Made by a program: the position numbers and the translations under genes. A DNA stretch of 64,000 nt, from NCBI RefSeq assembly GCF_009766065.1, contig NZ_LMUE01000002.1, positions 618,514 to 682,513 of the forward strand, written 5' to 3'. Numbering within the stretch: position 1 is the stretch's first letter; every line of letters starts with the position of its first letter. Below the pieces are notes generated by a model. That model was not told the origin of the DNA. It searched no databases and was given only the letters and a program-made list of their open reading frames with translations. This document shows positions 36,696-46,585 of this stretch, piece after piece. The DNA comes from Dyella sp. S184 (GTDB lineage Bacteria > Pseudomonadota > Gammaproteobacteria > Xanthomonadales > Rhodanobacteraceae).

Positions 36696-37175
36696 TCATG
36701 AAGGGTCCGCGACCAGCAGCGGCCGTGACTGGGTATAGGAACGTGCCGGATCCACCGCAAAACGCCCGCTCAGGGCAGTGCGGCCGAGCAACAGCGGAAA
36801 CAGCATATGCCGCCGATCGGTCAGGTTGATGTCGACACTGAAATGCTGGCCGGCCAGTTGTACATCACTGCGGATGAACCAGCGTTCGGTGCGACGACCA
36901 CCCGTGTCAGTCACCGCGCGCCGATCCAGTGCCGGCGCCTCGCAGCACACAGGCACCGGCTGACGCCGGCCGACATGCATGGTGAAGCGCAACCAGGTCA
37001 CGCCGTCGCGCTGGAAAGCCTCGAGAGTATCGACATGCAGCGAACTGCTGCGCGCACCGGTATCGAGCTTGGCCTTGAGCATGCTGATGCCAAGCTGTGG
37101 CAAGGCCAGCCGCTCGCGCCAACCCAGAGTGACCAGATCTCTGTTGATCAGATCTGTGTTGATCAGATCTGCCAT
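36696..37175 (-). CDS. RimB-like retropepsin-type aspartic protease
   Basis: A 159-residue protein of the DUF785 (putative ATP-dependent zinc protease, now seen as retropepsin-like) family. The single catalytic motif K-L-D-T-G-A-R-S-S (D38) is visible, followed by MHVGRRQ...; the C terminus has [17 protein letters not shown]. The family works as a dimer like retropepsins. In rimABK clusters the RimB protease trims or controls RimK's glutamate tails. The first 15 residues come from a 15-bp DNA repeat (2.5 copies) and are repetitive (LIN-x-DLIN), so the true start may be later; no better in-frame ATG was seen than 37175. Confidence 0.85.
   Translation of the reverse strand: MADLINTDLINRDLVTLGWRERLALPQLGISMLKAKLDTGARSSSLHVDTLEAFQRDGVTWLRFTMHVGRRQPVPVCCEAPALDRRAVTDTGGRRTERWFIRSDVQLAGQHFSVDINLTDRRHMLFPLLLGRTALSGRFAVDPARSYTQSRPLLVADPS
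37135..37171. repeat. 15-bp tandem repeat in the RimB-like start region
   Basis: AGATCTCTGTTGATC (37135-37149) is followed by AGATCTGTGTTGATC (37150-37164) and a further AGATCTG. The unit is in frame with the RimB-like gene and gives the N-terminal repeat; it may be a slippage-prone site affecting translation initiation. Confidence 0.7.
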
Positions 37176-37209
37176 GTGGATTCGGGATTGCTCGGTGGGG
37201 ATCGGGGAT

Positions 37210-37283
37210 TGGAGCGGGTGAAGGGAATCGAACCCTCGTCAGTAGCTTGGGAAGCTACAGCTCTACCATTGAGCTACACCCGC
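37210..37283 (-). tRNA. tRNA-Gly (anticodon CCC), with encoded CCA
   Basis: Read on the minus strand this forms the cloverleaf: acceptor GCGGGTG pairing with CACCCGC, D arm with GCTCAATGGTAGAGC, anticodon arm GTAGC-TTCCCAA-GCTAC with anticodon CCC, T arm GGGTTCGATTCCC, and the 3' CCA encoded in the genome. The sequence closely follows bacterial glycine tRNAs reading GGG. It lies 34 bp upstream of the RimB-like gene on the same strand. Confidence 0.95.
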
Positions 37284-37458
37284 CTGGGCCTGCGGATGGT
37301 AACCCGGGACTCCTGCGGTTGGAACTACCGGCCCTCCCCATCGCCGCACCTGGCCGTGCGACGAGTGCCAACCCAACGCCGCATGAATCACCGAAGGCTG
37401 CGGCCGTAACTGAGGCCAGCCCATGCCGCCGCAAATCGGTACTCGCCGTCACAGCCGC

Positions 37459-37470
37459 TACAATGGCCGG
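37459..37470 (+). promoter_or_regulatory. Candidate leaderless promoter (-10) of thiS
   Basis: TACAAT (37459-37464), preceded by GCCGC, is followed by exactly six bases and the ATG of thiS. As for uup, the predicted start of transcription falls on the A of the ATG. No Shine-Dalgarno is present. Confidence 0.55.
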
Positions 37471-37671
37471 ATGCACATTACGCTCAATGGTCAACCGCGC
37501 GACTGCGCTCCTGCCACCACCGTTGCCCAGCTGCTGGAACAGGCCGGTTACGGCGGCCGCCGCGTGGCGGTGGAGCTCAACCACGAGATCGTGCCGCGCA
37601 GCCTGCACGCCAGTCACATCCTGGCCGACGGCGACCAACTTGAAATCGTCCACGCCATCGGCGGCGGCTGA
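37471..37671 (+). CDS. thiS: Sulfur carrier protein ThiS
   Basis: A 66-residue ubiquitin-like protein that carries sulfur as a thiocarboxylate to ThiG for the thiazole ring of thiamine. The fold is M-H-I-T-L-N-G, then [24 protein letters not shown] and a C terminus ending in Gly-Gly, the modification site (here GGG). Start 37471 is preferred because the ORF's earlier ATG (37423) adds a non-conserved leader. thiG starts 54 bp downstream. The short leader is described in the promoter entry. Confidence 0.95.
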   Translation: MHITLNGQPRDCAPATTVAQLLEQAGYGGRRVAVELNHEIVPRSLHASHILADGDQLEIVHAIGGG

Positions 37672-37725
37672 GTTTCCGTCGCTTCGCCGCCCATCGCCAC
37701 ACCCGCCCGCACCCCAGGCATCGCC

Positions 37726-38526
37726 ATGAATCGCAAGACCACCGATATCACCGATCCACTGATCATTGCTGGCAAGAGCTACGGCTCACGGCTGCTCACC
37801 GGCACCGGCAAGTACAAGGATTTCGACGAGACCCGTGCGGCCTCACTGGCCGCAGGCGCCGAGATCGTTACCGTGGCGATCCGCCGCGTGAACATCGGCC
37901 AGGATGCCGGCCAGCCGAACCTGCTCGATGCACTGCCGCCGGACCAGTTCACCCTGCTGCCGAACACCGCCGGCTGCTACAACGCAGTCGATGCGGTGCG
38001 CACCTGCAAGCTGGCACGCGAGCTGCTCGACGGCCACCAGCTGGTGAAGCTCGAAGTGCTGGGCGACCAGCGCACACTGTTCCCCGACGTGGTGGAAACG
38101 CTGAAGGCTGCCGAGATCCTGGTCGCCGACGGCTTCGAGGTGATGGTCTATACCAGTGATGACCCGATCCTGGCCAAGCGTCTCGAGGAGATCGGCTGCG
38201 TCGCGGTGATGCCGCTGGCCGCACCGATCGGCTCGGGCCTGGGCATCCAGAACCGCTACAACCTGCTGGAGATCATCGAGAACGCCAAGGTACCGATCAT
38301 CGTCGACGCCGGCGTGGGCACCGCCTCCGACGCCGCGATCGCGATGGAACTGGGCTGCGATGGCGTGCTGATGAATACCGCGATCGCCGGCGCGAAGGAT
38401 CCGGTGCTGATGGCGCACGCGATGAAGCTGGCGATCCAGGCTGGCCGCGCCGCGTTTCGTGCCGGACGCATCCCGCGCAAACGCTATGCCTCGGCGTCCA
38501 GCCCGATCGACGGCACCATTGGCTGA
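37726..38526 (+). CDS. thiG: Thiazole synthase
   Basis: Cytoplasmic TIM-barrel enzyme (266 aa) that assembles thiazole phosphate from deoxyxylulose phosphate, dehydroglycine or glycine, and ThiS thiocarboxylate. Visible are [23 protein letters not shown] with the Schiff-base lysine region ([19 protein letters not shown]), KLEVLGD and the phosphate-binding [23 protein letters not shown]. It is 54 bp after thiS and only 6 bp before trmB, so the three genes make one transcript. Confidence 0.97.
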   Translation: MNRKTTDITDPLIIAGKSYGSRLLTGTGKYKDFDETRAASLAAGAEIVTVAIRRVNIGQDAGQPNLLDALPPDQFTLLPNTAGCYNAVDAVRTCKLARELLDGHQLVKLEVLGDQRTLFPDVVETLKAAEILVADGFEVMVYTSDDPILAKRLEEIGCVAVMPLAAPIGSGLGIQNRYNLLEIIENAKVPIIVDAGVGTASDAAIAMELGCDGVLMNTAIAGAKDPVLMAHAMKLAIQAGRAAFRAGRIPRKRYASASSPIDGTIG

Positions 38527-38532
38527 GCGGAC

Positions 38533-39243
38533 ATGAGCGAACAACACGACCACGACGACACTGCGCCGGAATACATGCGCCGCATCCGCAGTTTCGTGCT
38601 GCGCGAAGGCCGCATGACGCCGGCGCAGCAGCGCGCGTTCGACACGTTGTGGTCGCGCTACGGCATCGACTATCACGGCACCCCGCACGACTTCCACGCG
38701 AACTTCGACCGGTACGCGCCGCTGGTGATGGAGATCGGTTTCGGTAACGGCGAAGCACTGGCTTGGGCCAGCGAGCACGACCTGGCGCGCGACTTCCTCG
38801 GCATCGAGGTGCATGGCCCCGGCGTCGGGCGGCTGATGAATTCGCTGGCCGCACGCGACGCCGGCAATGTGCGGCTGTACAAGCACGACGCGGTGGAAGT
38901 GCTCGAACACGAGATCGCACCGGGCATGCTGGCCGAGGCGCGCATCTGGTTCCCCGACCCTTGGCACAAGAAACGTCACAACAAGCGCCGGCTGATCCAG
39001 CCGGAGTTCGTCGCCCTGCTCGCCTCACGCATGGCGCCGGATGGCCTGCTGCATCTGGCCACCGACTGGCAGCCGTATGCCGAGCACATGCTCGAGGTGA
39101 TGGAAGCCGCGCCGGGCTGGCGCAACACGATCGGCCCTGGCCAGTACGCCGAGAAGCCCGCGTGGCGCATCGAGACGCACTTCGAGCGACGCGGCCTGAA
39201 GCTTGGTCATGGCGTGTGGGATCTGCTTTATCGCCGAACCTGA
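38533..39243 (+). CDS. trmB: tRNA (guanine-N7-)-methyltransferase
   Basis: Adds a methyl group to G46 in the variable loop of tRNAs. The 236-residue protein has [11 protein letters not shown] as the SAM motif I (about 59-69), [13 protein letters not shown], and the TrmB-specific [17 protein letters not shown] block (about 139-155) with the catalytic Asp, followed by the [11 protein letters not shown] region. It starts 6 bp after thiG. The 3' side contains a 14-bp tandem repeat. Confidence 0.96.
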   Translation: MSEQHDHDDTAPEYMRRIRSFVLREGRMTPAQQRAFDTLWSRYGIDYHGTPHDFHANFDRYAPLVMEIGFGNGEALAWASEHDLARDFLGIEVHGPGVGRLMNSLAARDAGNVRLYKHDAVEVLEHEIAPGMLAEARIWFPDPWHKKRHNKRRLIQPEFVALLASRMAPDGLLHLATDWQPYAEHMLEVMEAAPGWRNTIGPGQYAEKPAWRIETHFERRGLKLGHGVWDLLYRRT

Positions 39244-39244
39244 G

Positions 39245-39280
39245 CATGCCTCCATGTACATGCCTCCATGTAATGGAGGT
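39245..39280. repeat. 14-bp tandem duplication and small hairpin after trmB
   Basis: CATGCCTCCATGTA occurs twice in tandem (39245-39258 and 39259-39272), and the second copy together with the next bases makes CCTCCAT-GTA-ATGGAGG, a possible hairpin. It may mark the transcript end of thiS-thiG-trmB. Confidence 0.7.
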
Positions 39281-39406
39281 TCACCAGCGGCCGCATCGGC
39301 ACGCTTATACTGCGGCAATCCATCCAGGGACGAATCGACGCAGCGTGAAGCTTCCACTGCCCCGCCGTAACCACCGTAGCCAGCCGCCTCTGCCGGACGT
39401 CAGCTA

Positions 39407-41248
39407 GTGGGACTCTCGCTCACCCCCGAAATGATCCTGGTACTCGGGCTGGTGGGCTTCACCATGCTGATGCTGGTGCTGGAGTGGATCCGCGCCGACA
39501 TGGTGGCGCTGCTGGTGGTGGTGGCGATCGGTCTGACCGGACTGATCCCGTCCGACCGCGTGTTCAACGGTTTCGCCGGCAACGCGGTGATCGCGATCAT
39601 GGCGATCATGATCATGGGCGAGGGACTGGATCGCGCCGGCGTACTCAACCTCACCGCACGTTTCGTGATGCGCATGGCACGTGGCGTGGAATCGCGCCTC
39701 GGCCTGGTGATCAACCTGGTCGCCAGCCTGTTCAGCGCAGTGATTCCCAGCCAGGCGCTGGCCGCGTTGATGATCCCGGTCAGCAGCCGCCTGTCCGCGC
39801 GTACCGGCGTGCCGCTGTCGCGGCTGCTGCTGCCGATGGCGTTCTGCATCCTCACTGCAACCAACACCACGCTGATCGCGAACTCGCCATTGATCGTGCT
39901 GAACGACCTGATTGCCAGCGCCAACGTGAACCTGCCACCGGGCGCGCACACGATCCCGAAGTTCGGCCTGTTCAGCGTCACCCCGATCGGCCTGGCGCTG
40001 GCCCTCCTCGGCGTGGCGTACTTCTATTTCTTCGGCCGCAAGCTGCTTCCCGGTCACGAGGACGAACGGCTAAAGGTGACGCCCGGGCGCACCGAGAGCT
40101 ACTTCGCCGAGACTTACGGCATCGGCGGCGAGACCGCCGAACTCACCGTCACCGCGGAAAGTCCGCTGGTCGGCATGAGCATCGGCGAGGTCGAGCAACT
40201 GCACGGCGCGCCGATGATCCTGGCGATCAAGAGCGGCAACGACGCACGCATGGCGCCACCGGCTGATCACGTGATCTGGGTCGGCTCGGTGCTCGGCGTG
40301 CTCGGCCCGCGCGATCAACTGACCCAGTTCGCCAACAACCAGCTGTGCCGGCTGTCGACCCGCATGCGCCAGCTCGGCGAGCTGTTCAACCCGAGCCGAG
40401 CCGGCATTTCCGAAGTGGTAATTCCGCCGGTTTCGCGCTTCATCAAGCAGACCGTGGGCGAGCTGCGTCTGCGCAAGCGTTTCGGTATTTCGGTGCTGGC
40501 GGTGACCCGTGGCGAGCATGTATTCCGCGACGACGTGCGCGGGGTGACTCTGCGCGCCGGCGACACGGTGGTGCTGCACAGCAACTGGCGCGACCTGTCG
40601 CTGGCAGCGGAAGACAAGGATCTCGTCGTCGTCACCGACATCCCGAAGGAGGAACAGCGCCCCGGCAAGATCTGGCAGGCGGTGGGCTTCTTCGTAATGG
40701 CCAAGTGTCTGGCGCTGTTTACCAACCTCGACCTGTCGGTGGCGATGATGACCGGCGCGATCGGCATGCTGCTGACCGGCGTGTTGAACATGGACGAGGC
40801 GTACAGGGCGATCAACTGGAAGACGATTTTCGTGACCGCCTGCCTGATTCCGCTGGGCTGGTCGATGGATTCCACCGGCACCGCTGCGTGGGTGGCGCAG
40901 GAGGTGTTGCAACATCTGGGTGGCCATTCGCACTGGCTGCTGCAACTGGTGCTGGCAATCCTGACCCTGCTGTTCTCGCAGGTGATGTCGAATGTCGGCG
41001 CCACCGTGATGATGGTGCCGATCGCGATCAGCGTGGCGGTCGCCACCGGCGGCAACCCGTCGGCGTATGCCTTGATCGTAGCGGTGTCCTCGTCCAACAC
41101 CTTCCTGCTCAGCTCCGGTCACCCCGCGCTGATGATGGTCACCGGCCCGGGCGGTTATCGCAGCAAGGACTTTTTGCGCGTCGGCATACCGCTGACCCTG
41201 CTGGTGCTCGTCGTCACCCTGGTCGCGATCAACCTGATGTTCCACTGA
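39407..41248 (+). CDS. SLC13/DASS-family anion permease with two TrkA-C domains
   Basis: Inner-membrane transporter (613 aa). The N-terminal half has five to six helices with the CitMHS/Na_sulph_symp pattern (IMAIMIMGEGLDRAGV, LMIPVSSRLSARTGVP, ILTATNTTLIANSPLI). Residues about 230-400 hold two TrkA-C domains (TVTAESPLVGMSIGEV; the second KQTVGELRLRKRFGISVL). The C-terminal half resumes with hydrophobic helices and SNVGATVMMVPIA. Such proteins move dicarboxylates or sulfate, and the TrkA-C parts may sense a ligand. The start is the GTG at 39407 just after an in-frame stop; ATG 39431 is an alternative. Confidence 0.88.
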   Translation: MGLSLTPEMILVLGLVGFTMLMLVLEWIRADMVALLVVVAIGLTGLIPSDRVFNGFAGNAVIAIMAIMIMGEGLDRAGVLNLTARFVMRMARGVESRLGLVINLVASLFSAVIPSQALAALMIPVSSRLSARTGVPLSRLLLPMAFCILTATNTTLIANSPLIVLNDLIASANVNLPPGAHTIPKFGLFSVTPIGLALALLGVAYFYFFGRKLLPGHEDERLKVTPGRTESYFAETYGIGGETAELTVTAESPLVGMSIGEVEQLHGAPMILAIKSGNDARMAPPADHVIWVGSVLGVLGPRDQLTQFANNQLCRLSTRMRQLGELFNPSRAGISEVVIPPVSRFIKQTVGELRLRKRFGISVLAVTRGEHVFRDDVRGVTLRAGDTVVLHSNWRDLSLAAEDKDLVVVTDIPKEEQRPGKIWQAVGFFVMAKCLALFTNLDLSVAMMTGAIGMLLTGVLNMDEAYRAINWKTIFVTACLIPLGWSMDSTGTAAWVAQEVLQHLGGHSHWLLQLVLAILTLLFSQVMSNVGATVMMVPIAISVAVATGGNPSAYALIVAVSSSNTFLLSSGHPALMMVTGPGGYRSKDFLRVGIPLTLLVLVVTLVAINLMFH

Positions 41249-41284
41249 GCGCGCTAACCGCGCGCCACACACTGCACCACTGCT

Positions 41285-42304
<1,020 letters not shown>

Positions 42305-42434
42305 GGCATACCCTCTTGTCAGGAAACCCCATCAGCTTGATCGGTCAGGCGGATGCGAGCAAGCCATCGCCGCAGCAAGCAGCCGATCAGTGAGCTGAGC
42401 TCCAGTAGTAGCATGACCAAATTCATGGTGCGCA

Positions 42435-44252
42435 GTGACGCACCCAAGGGCTCCTGTCGTCGTGTCGATCCTGCGTCTCTATCTGCGCGTACTCGGGCTG
42501 CTCGCGCCCGAACGGCGACTGGCGATCACGCTGGCACTGGCGAATCTCGCCCTGGCTGGCGTGTACTTCCTCGAACCGATGCTGTTCGGCCGCGTGGTCG
42601 ACGCACTGGCGGCACCCGGTCCGAGCCACGCACCGCGACTGATCGCGCTGTGGGCACTGGCCGGCTTCGGCGGCGTGATAGCGAGCGTGTGGGTGTCGCT
42701 GCATGCCGATCGTCTCGCGCACCGACGCCGGCTGGCCGCGATCGCCGCGTTCTTCGAACATGCCGCGGCACTGCCGCTGGCGTTCCACGGCGAGCATCAC
42801 ACCGGCCGGCTCGCGCGCATCATGAACAACGGTGTCAGCAACCTGTTCAACCTCTGGCTGAGCTTCTTCCGCGAACACCTCGCCACGCTGCTGTCGATCT
42901 TCGTGATGATCCCGGTCGCACTGGTGATGAACTGGAAGCTGGCGCTGCTGATGATCGCGCTGATGATCATCTTCGCGGTCTCCAATGCGATCGCCGTGCA
43001 GCGTACGCACAAGGCACAGGGCGAGGTGGAAGAACTGCATCACGAGATCGCCACCCGCGCCGGCGACGTATTCGGCAACGTCACCGTGGTGCAGAGCTTC
43101 ACCCGTCTCAGCGCCGAAGCCGCCGCACTGAAGGAGATGATGATGCGCGTGCTGGCGGCGCAGTATCCGGTGCTGCGCGGCTGGGCGATCCTGTCGGTGC
43201 TGAACCGCGCAGCCAGCACGCTGACCATTGTCGCGATCTTCGCGCTCGGCACTTCACTGCATGCGCGCGGCGAGGTGACGGTGGGTGGCATCGTCAGCTT
43301 CGTGGGTTTCTCGATGATGCTGATCGGTCGGCTCGAACAGTTCGCCAGCTTCATCTCCGGCCTGTTCTTCCAGACCCAGTCGCTGTACGACTACTTCGCG
43401 GTGCTCGACCGGCATCCGGCGATCGTTGAAGCGGCTGGCGCGATGGTGCTGCCACGCGTGCGTGGCGAGGTGGTATTCGACCAGGTCAGCTTCGGCTATG
43501 ACCCGGTGCAGCCGGCACTGCATGGGCTGAGCTTTCGCGCCGCCGCCGGCAGCACGATTGCGCTGGTCGGCCCGACCGGCGCCGGCAAGACCACTGCGCT
43601 CAGCCTGCTCTATCGCGCCTACGATCCATCCGAGGGATACATCAGCATCGACGGCCACGATATCCGCGCCGTCACGCTCGATTCATTGCGCCAGAATATT
43701 GGCGTGGTGTTCCAGGATCCTGGCATGTTCTACCGCTCGATCCTCGACAACCTGCGTGTCGGCAAGCCGGACGCCGACCTCATCGAGATCGAGAAGGCCG
43801 TCGCCGCGGCCGAGGCAGCCACGTTCATCGCCAACAAGCCCGAAGGACTGGAGACCCTGGTCGCCGAACGCGGCCGCTCACTGTCCGGCGGCGAGCGCCA
43901 GCGTCTGGCGATCGCCCGCGCCATGCTGAAGGATGCGCCGATCCTGGTACTAGACGAGGCCACCAGCGCGCTGGACAACGCCACCGAGGCACGCATCCAG
44001 CGCGCACTCGACACGCTGACCCAGGGCCGCACCACCTTCGTGATCGCGCATCGGCTGTCCACCGTGCGCAATGCCGACCTGATCCTGGTGCTGGATCAGG
44101 GACAATTGTTGGAACAGGGCCGTTTCGATGAGCTGATCGCACAGGGTGGCCTGTTCGCACAACTGGCCCAGGGCGGCAAGTTCACATCGGATGCGCAGGC
44201 GATCACCGATATCGACGTCGAAACCGCTGAATCACTCGCGATGCTGGATTAG
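42435..44252 (+). CDS. NdvA/ChvA-like glucan exporter (ABC membrane-ATPase fusion)
   Basis: A 605-residue half-size exporter: six-helix transmembrane domain (about 15-320) and an ATP-binding domain with Walker A GPTGAGKTT, signature SLSGGERQRLA, Walker B ILVLDEATSALD and the HRLST switch. Segments in the membrane domain (LSFFREHLATLLSIFVMIPV; LAAQYPVLRGWAILSVLNR) match the NdvA/ChvA type exporter of cyclic beta-1,2-glucan rather than MsbA. No glucan synthase gene lies here, so the substrate is inferred. The GTG at 42435 is used; a later GTG at 42462 is possible. Confidence 0.85.
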   Translation: MTHPRAPVVVSILRLYLRVLGLLAPERRLAITLALANLALAGVYFLEPMLFGRVVDALAAPGPSHAPRLIALWALAGFGGVIASVWVSLHADRLAHRRRLAAIAAFFEHAAALPLAFHGEHHTGRLARIMNNGVSNLFNLWLSFFREHLATLLSIFVMIPVALVMNWKLALLMIALMIIFAVSNAIAVQRTHKAQGEVEELHHEIATRAGDVFGNVTVVQSFTRLSAEAAALKEMMMRVLAAQYPVLRGWAILSVLNRAASTLTIVAIFALGTSLHARGEVTVGGIVSFVGFSMMLIGRLEQFASFISGLFFQTQSLYDYFAVLDRHPAIVEAAGAMVLPRVRGEVVFDQVSFGYDPVQPALHGLSFRAAAGSTIALVGPTGAGKTTALSLLYRAYDPSEGYISIDGHDIRAVTLDSLRQNIGVVFQDPGMFYRSILDNLRVGKPDADLIEIEKAVAAAEAATFIANKPEGLETLVAERGRSLSGGERQRLAIARAMLKDAPILVLDEATSALDNATEARIQRALDTLTQGRTTFVIAHRLSTVRNADLILVLDQGQLLEQGRFDELIAQGGLFAQLAQGGKFTSDAQAITDIDVETAESLAMLD

Positions 44253-44280
44253 GTTGCCGCAGCGAGCCCGCCCGGAACCG

Positions 44281-45381
44281 TCAGGCGTGCTTGCGGAAAT
44301 ACAGCCACGCCGCCAGGGCCAGGACCATGGCCGGCAGCAGATTGGCAACCAGCGGCGGGATACCGTAGACCGTACCGAAGCTGACCATCGCCTTCTGCAG
44401 GAAATACCAGCCGATCGCCAGCAGCATGCCCAGGAACATGCGCTTGCCCAGGCCGCCCGAACGCAAGGCACCAAACGCGAATGGCATCGCGCAGAGCACC
44501 AGCACCAGCACGTTCAGCGGGTACAGCGCACGCCCCCAGAACGCAATCGCATAAACGCCCGGGCTTTCGCCATTGGTCTCCAGATAGGTCATGTTGCGAC
44601 GCAGGTCGCGCATGGCCAGATATTGCGGCTGGATCAATGACTGTTCCAGCACATTCGGATCGAGCCGCGATTCCCAACGCTCGTTGACTGCCGTGGTGGT
44701 GTGCGTACCCTGGTTGTCCAGCGTGGTGCTGCGCACTTCATCGAACACCCATTGCTTGCCATCGTGTTCGGCCGTCTTGGCCCAGTCGAAACGGCTCAAC
44801 TGCCCATCGGGCGTCAGGGTGAACACGCGAACGTCCGCCAGCTGTACCGAACTATGTCCATTCACCGGTCGCAGCAGGCTGCTCTTGGCATTGATGAAGC
44901 GATTGCCGTCGCGTGCCCACAAGCCACTGCTGGTCGAACCGATACTGCCTGACGATTTCAGCCGAAGGTCCATCGCCTGCGCCTGCTGGTCGCCCCATGG
45001 CGCAGCGGTTTCGCCCAGAATCACCACTCCGACCATCAGCACCGCCACGATGCCGACGGCGGATGTCGCGATACGCAGCTTGGACATGCCGGTGGCACGC
45101 AATGCAGTCAGCTCGCCGGTGGAAGCAAGGCCACCCAGTCCCAGCAGACCGCCGATCAGCGCCGCATTGCCGAACATTTCGTATAGCCGGCGCGGGGTGG
45201 TCACCAGCACGTACACGATGGCATCGGTCAAGGTGTAGCCGTTCTTGCCGATATTGCCGAGCTGCTGCAGAAAATGCAGCACAGCGTCGAAACCGGTCAG
45301 CACCAGCCAGACCATCAGCAACGAACTGAGCACGGTGATGCTGACCAGCCAGTCGACCCGCTTGATCTGCATGACACTCAT
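44281..45381 (-). CDS. lptG: LPS export permease LptG
   Basis: Inner-membrane component (366 aa) of the LptB2FG exporter that extracts lipopolysaccharide. It has N-terminal helices (DWLVSITVLSSLLMVWL), a large periplasmic beta-jellyroll part (about 130-270), and two to three C-terminal helices (YPLNVLVLVLCAMPFAFGALR; GIPPLVANLLPAMVLAL). The family coupling-helix region near TGELTALRATGMS is visible. The ATG overlaps the lptF stop as ATGA (45378-45381), so the two subunits are made in equal amounts. The lptD gene later in the window completes the transport path. Confidence 0.95.
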   Translation of the reverse strand: MSVMQIKRVDWLVSITVLSSLLMVWLVLTGFDAVLHFLQQLGNIGKNGYTLTDAIVYVLVTTPRRLYEMFGNAALIGGLLGLGGLASTGELTALRATGMSKLRIATSAVGIVAVLMVGVVILGETAAPWGDQQAQAMDLRLKSSGSIGSTSSGLWARDGNRFINAKSSLLRPVNGHSSVQLADVRVFTLTPDGQLSRFDWAKTAEHDGKQWVFDEVRSTTLDNQGTHTTTAVNERWESRLDPNVLEQSLIQPQYLAMRDLRRNMTYLETNGESPGVYAIAFWGRALYPLNVLVLVLCAMPFAFGALRSGGLGKRMFLGMLLAIGWYFLQKAMVSFGTVYGIPPLVANLLPAMVLALAAWLYFRKHA

Positions 45382-46487
45382 CGGGCCGCCGCCTTGCGCG
45401 GTTTGCGCTCAACGTACTGGTCGCGGAACATCCATGCGGCAAACCCGAATACCAACAGGCTAACGAACCACATCGGACCGGCATGATGCCAGTGGCCCTT
45501 GGCAATTTGCCCGCGACAGAGCGCCAGCAGCAGGTAATACACATAGAAGCTGAGTACCGCCAGCAGCAGGCGGCCGAAACGCGGTTCGCGCGGAGTCTGC
45601 CGCGACAACGGCAGCGCCAGCATCAGCAATACCAGGCTCATCGCCGGCGCAATGGTGCGCCAGGCGAATTCCGCGCGTGCATCGGCGTTGTCGGCACCCC
45701 ATAGCGTCAAGGTATCCAGGCTCGCCGCAGGATCCTCGGTCGTGGCGTCGGACTGCACATTGGACAGCGAGGTGTCGTTGCGCTCGTACTGCATCTTGCG
45801 CCAGTTGTCGGCGCCCAATGGAATTTCGTACTGCCAGCCGTTGTAGAGCGCCAGGAAGCGATCGGTACCGCTGCTTTCCTGATACATCTGACCGTGCTTG
45901 CCGGTGATCAGCTTGATCTTGCGGGAACCATCCTTGTCGATGCGCTCGGCGGCAATGAAGGTATTGCCGAGTACGCTGCCATCACGGCTCAGGGTATCGA
46001 CAAAGATGATGCCGCCCTTGCTCGGCAGCGGCGTGAAGCGGCCGGCATCCAGGCCGGCGGCGATCACCGAACGGTTCGCTGCAGACACCAGCGCGTCGGA
46101 AGTGCGGTATGCCCATGGTCCCAGCCACAGCGATACCACCGCCACCAGCACCGACACCAGCACCGCCAGCAGCGTCATCGGCCGCAGCAGGCCACCCGCC
46201 CCCATGCCGGAAGAAGCCAGCACGTGCATCTCGCTTTCGCGGTACATGCGGCCGAGACCGTACAGCACGCCAAGGAAGGCCGAGAGCGGCAGCAAGGTGG
46301 GCAGCCCTTCGATCATGTTCAGGCCCAGCACCTGGAACATCACGCTGGCCGGGAAGCTGCCGTTGGCCACCTGCTTCAGCACCTGCGCGAAGGTGGTGCC
46401 GGACATGATCGCCAGCAGCACAATCGCGGTGGCAAGCATGGTCTGCCCCAGCTCGCGCAGGAAATAGCGGTCGAGAATGCTCAGCAT
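45378..46487 (-). CDS. lptF: LPS export permease LptF
   Basis: Inner-membrane partner of LptG (369 aa, YjgP family). It starts SILDRYFLRELGQTMLAT, has the SAFLGVLYGLGRMYRESEM coupling segment with a helix, a periplasmic jellyroll (about 120-280) and C-terminal helices (IAPAMSLVLLMLALPLSRQ). ATG 46487 was preferred to 46532 because the first conserved motif begins there. lptF precedes lptG with a 4-bp overlap and is divergent from pepA, a common gammaproteobacterial arrangement. On the minus strand a TAGACT -10-like element lies at 46539-46544. Confidence 0.95.
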   Translation of the reverse strand: MLSILDRYFLRELGQTMLATAIVLLAIMSGTTFAQVLKQVANGSFPASVMFQVLGLNMIEGLPTLLPLSAFLGVLYGLGRMYRESEMHVLASSGMGAGGLLRPMTLLAVLVSVLVAVVSLWLGPWAYRTSDALVSAANRSVIAAGLDAGRFTPLPSKGGIIFVDTLSRDGSVLGNTFIAAERIDKDGSRKIKLITGKHGQMYQESSGTDRFLALYNGWQYEIPLGADNWRKMQYERNDTSLSNVQSDATTEDPAASLDTLTLWGADNADARAEFAWRTIAPAMSLVLLMLALPLSRQTPREPRFGRLLLAVLSFYVYYLLLALCRGQIAKGHWHHAGPMWFVSLLVFGFAAWMFRDQYVERKPRKAAAR

Positions 46488-46585
46488 GCGATAAACTTGT
46501 CCGCTTACCCGTTGACCCGATCGGGCCGACAAACCATAAGTCTAGCCTGTCCGGCCATCGCCGGGCTCATGCAGGAACCACCCCG

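Noticed and set aside
41249-41284. Short GCGCG/CGCGC hairpin between the SLC13 and threonine aldolase genes
   Set aside because: The five-base GC stem without a T-tract is too weak to call a terminator in such GC-rich DNA.
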